A stretch of 56,296 bases of DNA, taken from an uncultured Paraprevotella sp. (GTDB lineage: Bacteria; Bacteroidota; Bacteroidia; Bacteroidales; Bacteroidaceae). The stretch spans positions 1 through 56,296 of the forward strand of contig CALULQ010000024.1 of NCBI GenBank assembly GCA_944321525.1. The letters run 5' to 3'. The notes under the pieces are model-generated. The model worked only from the letters and a program-made list of their open reading frames with translations. It searched no databases and was not told where the DNA came from. The position numbers and the translations under genes are program-made. Shown piece after piece: positions 8,376-16,834 of this stretch (the stretch's first letter is position 1; every line of letters starts with the position of its first letter).

Positions 8376-11300
8376 ATGAGAAGATTTGAATCCACCCTGC
8401 TGTTGCTGCTCTTCGGACTGCTGGCCGCGACAGCACAGAACCGCACCGTCACGGGAACGGTACTGGACCAGACGGACAACCTGCCCGTCATCGGGGCCAC
8501 GGTGTCCGTCATGACGCCGCAAGGCACCGTGGCCACCGGCACCACTACCGACCTGGACGGAAAGTTCCGACTCGAAATCCCGGCCAAGGAGCGCAGTCTC
8601 ACCGTGCGCTTCATGGGCTATACGACGGCCACCATAGCACTGAAAAACGGGCAGACCGACTACACGGTGCGCTTGGAAAGCTCCTCCAAAGAGATGAGCG
8701 AACTGGTCGTCACCGGTTACCAAGAGATTGACCGCCGCAAGCTGACCTCTGCCATCACCACGGTGAAGATGTCCGATGAAATCATCGGCGGCATCAACAG
8801 CATCGACCAAGCCCTTGCCGGACAGATTGCCGGCCTCTCCAGCGTGGCGTCGAGCGGCTCACCGGGCGCCCCGGTCAAGTTGCGCATCCGCGGCATCTCG
8901 TCCATCAGCGGCTCGCAGGACCCGCTGTGGGTGCTCGACGGCATCCCTTTGGAAGGCACCGACATACCCTCGATGAAGGAATTGCAGGACATTGACAACA
9001 TCTACCAGACCTCCATCGCAGGCATCAACCCACAGGACATCGAGAGCATCACGGTGCTGAAGGACGCTGCCGCCACCGCCATCTACGGCGCACGGGCCGC
9101 CAACGGCGTCATCGTCATCACCACCAAACGGGGCAAAGTGGGCAAACCGCAAATCAACTTCTCCATGAAGCTGACCTACAACCCCAAGACGGACATCGAC
9201 CGCCTCAACCTGCTCACCTCCGACGAAAAGGTAGATCTCGAGCTCGCCCTCCTGCAATCGGACTATACTTACCGCGAGAACAAGGGCGACGTGGCGCGCA
9301 TCATTGCGGGCTACGGACTGACCGACGCCTATAAGTCCGGCGGATGGGCCGCGCTCTCGCCCGAGGCGCAGGCCGACATCAATGCCCTGCGCTCCATCAA
9401 CACGGACTGGAACGACATTCTGTTCCGCGACGTTTTCAACCAAGAATACAACGTGAGTCTTTCCGGCGGCTCGGAGAAGGCCACCTACTATTCCGCTTTG
9501 GGCTACTACGTGGAGCAAGGCAACGTGGAGAGCGTGAAGAACGACCGCTTCAACCTGACGCTGAAGACCAACTACCGCATCAACAGCAAACTGAAGGTGG
9601 GAGCTTCCGTCTTCGCCAACCGACGCAAGCAACGCTCCTATCTGACGTTCAATGAAGGATTCACCAACCCTGTCTACTATTCACGCATCGCCAACCCCTA
9701 CCTTCGTCCGTTCGATGATGAGGGGAACTACATCTATGACACAAACGTGCAGCACCGGCAAGGAGACGACATCGTGCCGGACTTCAACATCTTCGAGGAA
9801 CGTGCCAACACGTCGAACATCAACACCACCACGTCCGTGATGTCCATTTTCGATGGCGAGTTCAAGTTGGACGAGCATTTCAAAATCACGTCACAGTTCG
9901 GATTGCAATGGGACGAAGGCAGCATCGAGAAGTATGCCGGACAAAACAGCTACGCCATGCGACGCGAGAAGGAGCAGCACATCTACAACGGCACCACCAT
10001 CCTTCCGGAAGGCGGCAGCAACAAAATCACGGACAGCCACCAGACCCAATGGACGTGGAAGGCCATGGCGGAATACCAAAACCGTTTCAAGGACATCCAC
10101 GACCTGGACGTCATGTTGGGTACGGAAATCCGGCACAACGAATACAAGTCGCTCTATTCCGCCGCATACGGATACAACAACAAGACGCTGACCTCCACTC
10201 CGGTCCTGTTCCCGGATGAGGACGCGGGAAACAAAGTGCCTCTCCACACGGAATCCTATGCGGAAAATGCCTTCGTATCTTGGTTCGCCACAGGGTCCTA
10301 CACTTTGCTCAACCGCTATACCTTGGGCGGAAGCATCCGCTTCGACGGCTCGGACATCTTCGGCGTGGCCAAGAAGTACCGCTACCTGCCGCTCTACTCC
10401 GTGAGCGGTTTGTGGCGCATCAGCGACGAACCGTTCATGAAGAACGCCACGGTGGTGGGCAACTGGGGACTCCGCGCCTCTTATGGCTTGCAAGGCAACA
10501 TCGACAAGAACACGTCGCCCTTCCTCATCGGAAGTTACGAACAAGTCACCATTCTCCCGGGACACTCCGAAGAAGCCATCAGCCCGAACAACGCTCCCAA
10601 TCCCGACCTGCGCTGGGAAAAGACGCAAAATGTGAACGTGGGTATGGACATCTCCTTGTGGGACGACGCCATCTCGCTCTCCGTGGACTATTACTACCGC
10701 AAGGGCACCGACCTCATCGGACTGCGCATGCTTCCGCTCGAGACCGGTTACTCCTCGACCACCGTCAACTGGGCCAGCATGAAGAACCAAGGTGTGGAAG
10801 TGGCTTTGACCACACGGAACATCCACACCAAGGACTTCACGTGGTTCACCAACCTGAACTTCGGTTTCAACGACAACACCGTGTTACGCGAAACCGTGGC
10901 CGAAAACAGCACCACGCCCAGCCGTGAAGGCTACCCCGTGGGAGCCATCTTCGCCTACAAGACCGCAGGACTGGACGACCAGGGTTACCCCCTCTTCCTC
11001 ACCAAAGACGGGCGAAAAGTGACGGCCACGGAATTCCTTCAGCTGAACAACGCGGGAGCCAGCACGCTCAGTGCGGAGGAGCAACGCGACCTGTTCTCCT
11101 ACATGGGCACCACCGACCCGAAAGTGTCCGGCGGTTTTACCAACACGTTCAAGTACAAGCGGGCCACACTGAGCATCAACTGCATCTACAACTTCGGAAT
11201 GCACGTGCAAACCACGCCCACATACGACCCCACAAACTACGACCGCGGGCTGAACAGCAACCGCGACATTCTGAACCGCTGGACGCCGGACAACACCAAC

Positions 11301-11627
11301 ACGAACCTTCCGGCACTCATGACTGAAAACGACGGGCGAACGGGCGAGTTCCTTCGCTACCGCGAGCAGAACCTGTTCCGCCAACTGGACATCTGGGTCA
11401 AGAAGCAGAACTACTTCCGCTTCCAAAGCATCCGCCTGGGTTACGACCTGCCGGAAAAGTGGCTCAAGCCCATCGGCGTGAAGAGCGCTTCGGTGTCGCT
11501 TGAAGGCCGCAACCTGTGGGTCATCGCCAGCAACTATCACAACTACCTCGACCCGGAGACGATGGGCAACCCCTACGCTGCCCCCATCCCCAAGAGTTTC
11601 ATCTTCGGGCTTAACGTAAACTTCTAA
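8376..11627 (+). CDS. SusC/RagA-family TonB-linked outer-membrane transporter
   Basis: This 1083-residue protein has a signal peptide (about 1-20, ending TAQN) and a carboxypeptidase-regulatory-like domain (about 22-100, with VTGTVLDQTDNLPVIGATV). The plug domain contains LRIRGISSISG, DPLWVLDGIP and DAAATAIYGARAANGVIVITTKRG, which are SusC hallmarks. A long beta-barrel ends in the aromatic-terminal strand FIFGLNVNF. It forms the barrel of a SusCD transporter powered by TonB. The SusD partner follows after 18 bases, and a protease gene precedes it. The pairing suggests uptake of peptides, as known for RagAB in Porphyromonas, rather than glycans; no glycoside hydrolase lies in this operon. Confidence 0.96.
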   Translation: MRRFESTLLLLLFGLLAATAQNRTVTGTVLDQTDNLPVIGATVSVMTPQGTVATGTTTDLDGKFRLEIPAKERSLTVRFMGYTTATIALKNGQTDYTVRLESSSKEMSELVVTGYQEIDRRKLTSAITTVKMSDEIIGGINSIDQALAGQIAGLSSVASSGSPGAPVKLRIRGISSISGSQDPLWVLDGIPLEGTDIPSMKELQDIDNIYQTSIAGINPQDIESITVLKDAAATAIYGARAANGVIVITTKRGKVGKPQINFSMKLTYNPKTDIDRLNLLTSDEKVDLELALLQSDYTYRENKGDVARIIAGYGLTDAYKSGGWAALSPEAQADINALRSINTDWNDILFRDVFNQEYNVSLSGGSEKATYYSALGYYVEQGNVESVKNDRFNLTLKTNYRINSKLKVGASVFANRRKQRSYLTFNEGFTNPVYYSRIANPYLRPFDDEGNYIYDTNVQHRQGDDIVPDFNIFEERANTSNINTTTSVMSIFDGEFKLDEHFKITSQFGLQWDEGSIEKYAGQNSYAMRREKEQHIYNGTTILPEGGSNKITDSHQTQWTWKAMAEYQNRFKDIHDLDVMLGTEIRHNEYKSLYSAAYGYNNKTLTSTPVLFPDEDAGNKVPLHTESYAENAFVSWFATGSYTLLNRYTLGGSIRFDGSDIFGVAKKYRYLPLYSVSGLWRISDEPFMKNATVVGNWGLRASYGLQGNIDKNTSPFLIGSYEQVTILPGHSEEAISPNNAPNPDLRWEKTQNVNVGMDISLWDDAISLSVDYYYRKGTDLIGLRMLPLETGYSSTTVNWASMKNQGVEVALTTRNIHTKDFTWFTNLNFGFNDNTVLRETVAENSTTPSREGYPVGAIFAYKTAGLDDQGYPLFLTKDGRKVTATEFLQLNNAGASTLSAEEQRDLFSYMGTTDPKVSGGFTNTFKYKRATLSINCIYNFGMHVQTTPTYDPTNYDRGLNSNRDILNRWTPDNTNTNLPALMTENDGRTGEFLRYREQNLFRQLDIWVKKQNYFRFQSIRLGYDLPEKWLKPIGVKSASVSLEGRNLWVIASNYHNYLDPETMGNPYAAPIPKSFIFGLNVNF

Positions 11628-11645
11628 CGAAAAGGAGGACGAACA

Positions 11646-12989
11646 ATGAAGAAAAAACATATCAGCCTATTATTCCTCTTCGCAGCCTTGCTGTCGCTCC
11701 CGGCCTGCAACGACTTCCTCGACATCCAACCCATCGGGAAAGTCATGCCGCAGACCGCCACGGAATACCGCGCCCTGCTCACCGAGGCCTATTCCACCGT
11801 GCCGGCCGACAGAGGCATGAGCACGTTCCGCAGCGACGAGCTGACAATGGAGGGCGAGCAAAATGCCACCAACTTGGATTCATACCTGGACGTATGGCGC
11901 TGGAACGACGTCAGCCCGGACGAAACGACCCTTTCATTCAACTGGCGGACATACTATTACGTCAACTACATCGCCAATTCCGTCATCGAGAACAAGGACG
12001 GCATCACGGAGGCCTCTGCCGCCGAGCGCGACCAACTGGTCGGCGAAGCCTACATGCTGCGGGCCTACATGCACTTCCTCTTGGTGAACCTCTATGCAGA
12101 GCCGTACACGCACTGCGACCCGGCCACCACCAAGGGCATCCCCTTGAAACTGAACAGCGACGTGCGCGAAGTGTTGTCGCGCAACACGGTGGCCGAAGTC
12201 TATGCCTCCGTGCTCGCCGACATCGATGAGGCTGAGAAGCTACTGAACATCGAGGCTTGGCCCGAAGGCGAAACCTACCGCTTCAACACGCTTTCTGTCA
12301 ATGCCCTCCGCGCCCGCGTCTATCTCTACATGGGCCAGTGGAAGCAGGCTTACGACTACGCCACGGACATCGTCAGCCGACACGGCCAACTGGAAGACCT
12401 CACGGTGACGTCCTCCACGCTGCCCAATCACTACCAGTCGGTGGAGGCCATCCTATCCATGGAGCGCATCTTCACGTCCTCTTCGCTCGGAGCGGGTTTC
12501 GTGAATCCCAGCGTGTTGTCTTATTACAAGACGGGCGACATGCGCCGCAGCAAGTTCTACCGCCAGCTTTCCGCCAGCGCCACCGAGGTAGTCAAGGCCG
12601 GAACGAACGAATACCGCTGCACTTTCCGCTCGGCCGAATTCTACCTGACGGCGGCCGAAGCCGCAGTGGAACTGGACGACATGGAGAATGCCCGCCACTA
12701 CCTGACGGAACTGATGAAGAAGCGCTACGCCGCTGCCGTCTACCCCGACCGCGAAGCCGAAGTCATGGACATGACGCGCGACGAGCTGCGGCAGGAAATC
12801 CGCGACGAGCGGTTCCGCGAGCTGGCCTTCGAGGGACACCGTTGGTTCGACCTGCGCCGCACCACGCTCCCCGAGCTGGTCAAGACTTATCAGGGCGAAA
12901 CCTATGTGCTAGAGCAAGGCGACGAGCGCTACACGCTGCGCATCCCACCCGAAGCCATCGAAGCCAACCCGGGACTGGAGGAGGAGTAA
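11646..12989 (+). CDS. SusD/RagB-family nutrient-binding lipoprotein
   Basis: A lipoprotein signal ends at the lipobox LPAC with lipidated Cys21, so the protein sits on the outer-membrane surface as the lid of the SusC barrel. The mature start (NDFLDIQPIGK), the helical repeat region with LVGEAYMLRAYMHFLLVNLYAEPY, and the C-terminal RDERFRELAFEGHRWFDLRR are all typical SusD features. At 447 residues it is slightly short for the family. It is preceded by AAGGAGGA and is co-transcribed with SusC. Its ligand is unknown; the operon context points to peptides. Confidence 0.95.
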   Translation: MKKKHISLLFLFAALLSLPACNDFLDIQPIGKVMPQTATEYRALLTEAYSTVPADRGMSTFRSDELTMEGEQNATNLDSYLDVWRWNDVSPDETTLSFNWRTYYYVNYIANSVIENKDGITEASAAERDQLVGEAYMLRAYMHFLLVNLYAEPYTHCDPATTKGIPLKLNSDVREVLSRNTVAEVYASVLADIDEAEKLLNIEAWPEGETYRFNTLSVNALRARVYLYMGQWKQAYDYATDIVSRHGQLEDLTVTSSTLPNHYQSVEAILSMERIFTSSSLGAGFVNPSVLSYYKTGDMRRSKFYRQLSASATEVVKAGTNEYRCTFRSAEFYLTAAEAAVELDDMENARHYLTELMKKRYAAAVYPDREAEVMDMTRDELRQEIRDERFRELAFEGHRWFDLRRTTLPELVKTYQGETYVLEQGDERYTLRIPPEAIEANPGLEEE

Positions 12990-13050
12990 TGCCCTCCCCC
13001 GCCCCGGACGCCATATAAAATCATTTTATTCACCAAAAACATCAACAGTT

Positions 13051-14742
13051 ATGAAAAGAGCATTACTTATTGCCGCCTGCTGCCTGTTCTTCGCAGGCAT
13101 GCAAGCACAAGCTGCCGAAGAGCAGAAGTGGGCAACCTCTCCCCTCGCGGCAGTCGCCTCGCTGGGAGAACTGAACCTGCAGGCGCCCACGGCCGTGGAC
13201 AACGCCGGCAACGTGTTCGCCACCGGACAGTTCACGCAGCCCATCAGCATCGGAAGCGCATTCCTCGAACCCATCGCCAATAGTGCTTATCTGGCCAAAT
13301 ACGACGCCGAAGGCAACGCCCTCTGGGCCGTGGCCCTGCGCGGCGCAGCCACCATCACCTGCATCGCCACCGACGAGGCAAACAACGTCTACATCGCCGG
13401 CACGCTGGCCGATGCCGTCGAAGTGGGCAGCACGGACAACAGCAAAGTGCAGACCATCTCCGGCAAGCCCGGCGAAATAGCCTACCACGTGTCCAGCTTC
13501 ATCGCGGCCTACAACGCCGACGGCGTGCTGCAGGCAACCAAGGTGATTTGGTCGGAAGCCAACGCAGACGTGGCCGCCAGCGGTCTTTACTTCCCCTTGG
13601 AAGGCTATCCATACGCCACCATCAACCACATTGAGGTTTCCAACGGCAAGCTCTACGCTTCGGCTCTTTACACGGGCGATGTGAACTTCGACGACGTGCA
13701 GTGGCAAGGCATGTACCTGAACATCTTCGACTTCATGTACGACGACATCAGCAGCTACGGCATCTTCTCCTTGAACGCAGCCGACCTGACCGGAGGCGCT
13801 TCCGTGGCCCGCATCGCTTCTGCCGAGCAATTGCAAAGTGTGCAGTGGGGCCCGGAAAGTTTGAACTTCACCGCGGAGAACGGCACCGTTTATTTGTGCT
13901 TCGTGGGCTTTGGCAATGTTGCCTACGAGGCCGGCGGGACCACGAAGACGATGGAATTCTCCAATGATGCAGACACGGGCATGAGAGAACATGCCTACGT
14001 GGTGTCTTCCATCAGCGATGCCGGTGTGAACACGCAAATCTTCCACGGCACGCCTCATGCCTCCATCGCTTCATACGATATTGTCGGCGACATGAAAGTA
14101 GAGGGTGAGAACCTCTACATCGGAGGTTCCTTCCAGCAGTCTTTACCCTTTGCTGGTGAAACCACTCACACCGGAGCTTGCGACCTGTATGCGGCGGCGT
14201 TAAACAAAAGCACGCTGGAAGTGCAATGGACGGCTGTAAGCGGGCTGGATGAAGGCAACGGCGACGCCCAGCATTTCTATGAGAACTACACCGCCATGAC
14301 CGTCAACAACGGCGAGGTTTCCCTCTATGGCTATGTCCTTCAAGACCAAGACAACAACAAGACCATTGCCACGACCTTGGCCTACACCTTCGCAGGCGGC
14401 ACGGCCACCAGCAGCGAGACTCCGCTGGTCATCGGCGCAGCCCAGAACGGCACGACCAAAGCCTTGCAGACCGTCAACACGACCGACCTGACCACGACCC
14501 TCGCGGCTTACAACGTAAGCGGAGGCGCCGGCATCCAAGGCGTGACCACGATGACCGCACAACGCGTAGGCAACACGTTCTACTTTGCCGAACCGTCCGA
14601 CATCACGGTCTACGACCTGCAAGGCCGCGCGCTGTTGGAAGAGAACAACGCCGCTTCGGTCAGCATCGACGGCCTGGCTCCGGGCGTGTACATCCTCTCC
14701 AACGGGAAGAGCAGCCTGAAGGCCCTCAAGGCCAACTTCTAA
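13051..14742 (+). CDS. Secreted propeller-like (SBBP-type) protein with C-terminal sorting-like tail
   Basis: This 563-residue protein starts with a signal peptide (about 1-22, ending QAQAAE). The body has repeated segments such as AYLAKYDAEGNALWAVALRG and NNVYIAGTLADAVEVGS, which resemble SBBP beta-propeller repeats. The last 50 residues (ITVYDLQGRALLEE...GLAPGVYILSNGKSSLKAL) resemble a type IX type A sorting domain. It is the fourth gene of the protease-SusC-SusD unit, 61 bases after SusD and just before a strong terminator. It is probably a surface-exposed binding partner for the transporter's substrate. I do not recognise a specific family name, and no catalytic motif is visible. Confidence 0.75.
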   Translation: MKRALLIAACCLFFAGMQAQAAEEQKWATSPLAAVASLGELNLQAPTAVDNAGNVFATGQFTQPISIGSAFLEPIANSAYLAKYDAEGNALWAVALRGAATITCIATDEANNVYIAGTLADAVEVGSTDNSKVQTISGKPGEIAYHVSSFIAAYNADGVLQATKVIWSEANADVAASGLYFPLEGYPYATINHIEVSNGKLYASALYTGDVNFDDVQWQGMYLNIFDFMYDDISSYGIFSLNAADLTGGASVARIASAEQLQSVQWGPESLNFTAENGTVYLCFVGFGNVAYEAGGTTKTMEFSNDADTGMREHAYVVSSISDAGVNTQIFHGTPHASIASYDIVGDMKVEGENLYIGGSFQQSLPFAGETTHTGACDLYAAALNKSTLEVQWTAVSGLDEGNGDAQHFYENYTAMTVNNGEVSLYGYVLQDQDNNKTIATTLAYTFAGGTATSSETPLVIGAAQNGTTKALQTVNTTDLTTTLAAYNVSGGAGIQGVTTMTAQRVGNTFYFAEPSDITVYDLQGRALLEENNAASVSIDGLAPGVYILSNGKSSLKALKANF

Positions 14743-14780
14743 AAGCCGCACTTTCTCCCCGACAGGAGACTACTTAAAGA

Positions 14781-14819
14781 ACAGCCCTTCCGGACATCAT
14801 GGTCTGGAAGGGCTGTTTT
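14781..14819 (+). terminator. Terminator of the protease-SusCD operon
   Basis: The 11-bp stem ACAGCCCTTCC / GGAAGGGCTGT is followed by TTTT, 38 bases after the stop of the propeller-like gene. Confidence 0.8.
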
Positions 14820-14840
14820 GCATTCCGGGCAATCAATGAA

Positions 14841-14907
14841 GCGCCTTGAGGAGTACAGAATCGTACTTTCCGCAAAGTACTCGAATACGCTCCGCAGAGC
14901 ACGCTCC
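14841..14907 (+). repeat. Intergenic palindromic repeat R1 (degenerate, one core unit)
   Basis: It contains GAATCGTACTTTCCGCAAAG, then AGTACTCGAATAC, then CTCCGCAGAGCACGCT. This follows the same order as the other four copies (19186, 24749, 30639, 42615) but with more mismatches. It lies between the operon terminator and a pair of small minus-strand genes. Confidence 0.6.
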
Positions 14908-14952
14908 GATGCTGCAGAGCGCGGAACTCCCCCGCCAAGGCGACAAAGGGGC

Positions 14953-15060
14953 CTACTGTTCCTTCCGCTGCGCCTTCTGCTTCCGCAGTTCGTGCAAGGC
15001 CCAGAAGAATACAACGGTGGTAGCAAGCCCGACAAATAATAAAAAGATGATAAATGCCAT
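14953..15060 (-). CDS. Tiny single-span membrane protein (35 aa)
   Basis: This short minus-strand gene reads MAFIIFLLFVGLATTVV followed by FFWALHELRKQKAQRKEQ. It has one hydrophobic segment (about 2-21) and a basic, charged tail, so it should sit in the inner membrane with the tail in the cytoplasm. Its ATG follows the stop of the upstream 80-residue membrane-protein gene by only 5 bases, which implies co-transcription. I do not know its function. The clean hydrophobic-then-charged pattern and the tight spacing support a real gene. Confidence 0.6.
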   Translation of the reverse strand: MAFIIFLLFVGLATTVVFFWALHELRKQKAQRKEQ

Positions 15061-15065
15061 AGTTC

Positions 15066-15308
15066 TTACTTTTTAGGATGAGACAAACGAAGGACGATAA
15101 AACCTGTGATTATCATCCATATTGTGATGACACCACCAATCCCAAACAACCAATACAGGTTCACATCGCTTTCCATAATGCCCGCCAGAATCACACCTCC
15201 AAAGACCAGCTTGGCCATGTCGAGAAGAAAGTCGCCCAACTTCTCGGCAAACCATCGGTCGTTCTTATCTGTCACGCGGGAAAACACGCCTTTATTCACT
15301 GCTTCCAT
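15066..15308 (-). CDS. Small membrane protein, DUF6722-like
   Basis: The predicted 80-residue protein starts MEAVNKGVFSRVTDKND. It has two hydrophobic spans (about LVFGGVILAGIM and LYWLFGIGGVITIWMIITGF) and a short basic end. I chose the ATG at 15308 because it is preceded by a purine-rich AAGGAAAAGG and lies downstream of a promoter-like sequence. An in-frame ATG at 15335 (MEWKRKEKAM) is a possible alternative, and a longer reading frame back to 15470 would run through the promoter. The resemblance to the DUF6722 group is from memory. Function unknown. Confidence 0.65.
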   Translation of the reverse strand: MEAVNKGVFSRVTDKNDRWFAEKLGDFLLDMAKLVFGGVILAGIMESDVNLYWLFGIGGVITIWMIITGFIVLRLSHPKK

Positions 15309-15347
15309 AGCCTTTTCCTTCCTTTTCCATTCCATTATACGCCGTAA

Positions 15348-15379
15348 AGGTATGAAAACCTGCGGAGTCGTGCAATGAT
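15348..15379 (-). promoter_or_regulatory. Promoter of the small membrane-protein pair
   Basis: On the minus strand TTGCACG is followed, 23 bases from its first T, by TACCTTTA. This is close to the -33 TTG / -7 TAnnTTTG pattern and lies about 40 bases before the chosen start. Confidence 0.5.
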
Positions 15380-15749
15380 ACGGCCCAAAATTTTCTTCCC
15401 GACCGGCAGCCTGTCCGTCCGGCAACCAGCTGCAAACATCCGGCATCGCAAAGCCTCCCCTAAGCGTCAAATCTTATTGCCCCATGCACCACAATCCACC
15501 AACAAGAGGCGAATGCCTGAAGCCGGAAACGCCACGGCTCGTGCCCGCGCACAGATAAACCGCGGCCATCGCCCCCTTCCCTCCACTCAGCAGAATAGGA
15601 CTATCGTAACCATTTTAGCTAAATAATAGAATTATAAAACACACATATTTACTTCATAAACCTACCAGCAAAAACGTAACACGCACTATAACAGTAATTC
15701 TCAATACAATATTACCATATACGAAAGCAAAAAGATCCGCTCAACATTA
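15380..15749. other. Gene-free stretch
   Basis: Between the small membrane-protein promoter and the protease promoter I see no supportable gene. The right half (about 15610-15750) is strongly AT-rich, as expected upstream of a regulated promoter. Reading frames here have no recognisable protein features. Confidence 0.5.
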
Positions 15750-15780
15750 TTGCATTTCATGAAATTCTTCTGTACATTTG
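15750..15780 (+). promoter_or_regulatory. Promoter of the larger secreted protease paralogue
   Basis: TTGCATTTC at 15750 and TACATTTG at 15773-15780 are spaced 23 bases start to start. The same TTGCATTTC and the same spacing occur before the second paralogue at 19478-19508. Confidence 0.7.
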
Positions 15781-15835
15781 CAATGGAGTTACGACCTATT
15801 TTCAAGTGTTAAACAAACTACTAAAACAAACCATC

Positions 15836-16834
15836 ATGAAGAACAGATTCTTTTGTATCCTAATGACTGGCGCATTGGCCTGCGGAAGCCCCTTCGCACT
15901 GCATGCGCAAACGGACGTGACGGACACCTATCTGGTGAATCCGAGTTTCGAGACCTACCTCGAAGGGTGGGAGTTTGACGACCTTTTACCGCAATCCAAT
16001 GACGGACTGGAAACCAAGGATGGGGCCACCTACGTCGAGAAATGGATTGGCACCGGCAACGCCGTTGGCAGCGGCGGCGTGAGCCAAACCATCCCTTCAA
16101 TGGCTAACGGCACTTACCAGTTGACCGTAGCTGCCCACAACATCCGGCAGGACAACTCTGATCCACAAAGTGGCGCCTATATTTTCGCCGACGAAGTGCG
16201 CGAACCCGTCCACGCAGGAGGAGACTACAGCCTGACTTTCACCGTAGTCGAGGGACGAGCCACCGTGGGATTCCGCGCCGAAGACGCCACAGGCAACTGG
16301 CTGGCCTGCGACAACTTTCGGCTCTATCTGGTCGACGATAGCCAGGAAGCCATCCTGAAAGAACTGCAGGCGCGCGTCGACAATGCAACCACACTGGCTT
16401 CGGAGAAAATGCAACAAAACGTGTCTTCCGAATTGCAAGCCGCCATCGCCGCCACACGGCAACTGTTGGAAACACCCGTCGATGAAAAAATCCCCCCCGC
16501 CGCCGTCCGCCTGCACGACGCTTACGAAGTGGCAAAAACATCCGCACAAGCCTTCGCCGACTTGCAGAAGGCCATCGACAAAGCCACAACGGCAGCAGCC
16601 GAAGGCGGCACGGGATCCGCCGCACTCGACGGGGCCGTCCAAACCGCACAAGCCGTTGCCGGCAACCTGAATTCCTCCTCGGAAGAACTGACCGAAGCCT
16701 TGGAAAACCTAACCCTTGCCACTCTGACATATTACGTAAACAACCCGACCGACGCCGCTCCCGACGTGAAGACTGACACCCGGTATGCGCGCGGCGCCAC
16801 CGTGCCTTCGGGAGTAGCACCATCGAAGGCATGA
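15836..16834 (+). pseudogene. N-terminal part of a frameshifted secreted metalloprotease-like gene
   Basis: The ATG at 15836 starts the signal peptide MKNRFFCILMTGALACG..ALHAQ, closely matching the paralogue at 19563 (MKNKLIHLLMAGTLACG). An upstream in-frame ATG at 15806 would only add residues before the signal. The mature part has a beta-rich, carbohydrate-binding-like domain (about 30-165, with VNPSFETYLEGWEF and WLACDNFRLYLV) and a helical region (about 170-305) resembling FIVAR-type spacers. It then begins the segment TDTRYARGAT that is shared with the paralogue. Right after ACCGTG (16799-16804) the frame is lost relative to the paralogue, which has ACCATGG at that point. One base appears to be missing. 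Translation runs to a stop at 16834, and the rest continues in another frame. The intact product would be about 1075 residues. Confidence 0.75.

Noticed and set aside
15375..15626. An 83-codon frame upstream of the protease gene
   Set aside because: Crosses the promoter of the small membrane-protein gene, has no ribosome-binding region, and a random-looking basic composition.
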